DNA of 64,000 nucleotides from assembly GCA_030549495.1 (NCBI GenBank), contig JAUIRK010000871.1, positions 62,001-126,000 on the forward strand, given 5' to 3'. The notes under the pieces are model-generated. The model worked only from the letters and a program-made list of their open reading frames with translations. It was not told where the DNA came from and did not search any database. The DNA is from Nectonema munidae. Its lineage: Eukaryota > Nematomorpha > Nectonematoida > Nectonematidae. Shown in pieces: positions 63,780 to 64,000 of this stretch; positions within the stretch are counted from its first letter, which is position 1; each line of letters starts with the position of its first letter. The position numbers were made by a program, and so were the translations under genes.

Positions 63780-64000
63780 AAGGCCGGCCCTAGTGTTCGC
63801 GGGGCCCTATGCAAAATGGATTGCGTGGGGCCCAGTGTGGGTAGGAAAAAAGATTAAAAGTGAGAAATAAGATTTTAAAAAAAGAAAACGGATTTGTTTT
63901 ATTACTTTTTCACTAACACAAAATGACGATCAAAGTAACTTTACTTTGCGAACCTTGCATTTAGCAAATTCTTACAATATATCATCAAAATGAAAAATGA
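63780..64000. mobile_element. Inverted partial copy of the 44514-44813 element
   Basis: Starts CAAGGCCGGCCCTAGTG and runs GTTCGCGGGGCCCTATGCAA, GGGGCCCAGTGTGGGTAGG and TCACTAACACAAAATGACG to the window edge, matching the 44.5-kb element on the opposite strand. The copy continues past the edge. Confidence 0.8.

Overview
The window is AT-rich (roughly 70%) eukaryotic DNA with long introns and many transposon relics. It shows no bacterial gene organisation, CRISPR array, tRNA or rRNA. The transposon mix (several hAT lineages, piggyBac and TTAA MITEs, Tigger/pogo, IS630/Tc1-type DDE_3, a CR1/L2-like LINE) and the protein families fit an invertebrate, probably an arthropod. A parasitic copepod is my guess, but the sequence does not prove it.

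The main host gene is on the + strand from about 23.4 kb to beyond the right edge. I assembled nine consecutive coding exons whose splice sites and phases all agree (1761 nt, 587 codons). They encode a serine-rich region, an atypical C1 zinc finger split over two exons, a serine-rich linker, and the first half of a Dbl-homology (DH) domain. This is a Rho guanine-nucleotide exchange factor of the Lbc group (ARHGEF2/GEF-H1, ARHGEF28/p190RhoGEF, AKAP13, ARHGEF18). The 5' exons, the rest of the DH domain and the expected PH domain are not in the window. Introns range from 49 bp to about 17 kb, and the large ones hold most of the transposons.

A second likely host gene is a 258-codon intronless ORF at 3212-3988 (+). 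Its C-terminal helix-hairpin-helix region resembles FAAP24 of the XPF/ERCC1 superfamily.

Layout. 0-9 kb: the FAAP24-like ORF among many small TTAA-flanked palindromic MITEs, one hAT MITE and a 193-bp MITE. 9-13 kb: no recognisable gene. 13.1-16.7 kb: a LINE (minus) abutting a broken hAT-like transposase (plus). 18.6-19.6 kb: a TIR element. 22.4 kb: a DDE_3 fragment. 23.4-62.5 kb: the RhoGEF gene. Its introns hold, in order, a piggyBac relic and a hAT relic back to back, a TE-like CYICG-family copy, a GGAGTCGG-rich element, a 4.3-kb block with a dispersed CAGGAAAAGG motif, a composite hAT-like block with a Tigger relic and a 105-base G tract, more hAT relics, hAT MITEs with perfect target duplications, a DDE_3 relic and a minisatellite. 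62.9-64 kb: a second CYICG-family copy and a repeat in inverted orientation to one at 44.5 kb.

I found no clearly new biological system. The most notable items are the large RhoGEF gene with its atypical C1 finger, the dense TTAA MITE family alongside a dead piggyBac transposase, the two CYICG-family copies, and two homopolymer blocks that look like assembly artefacts.
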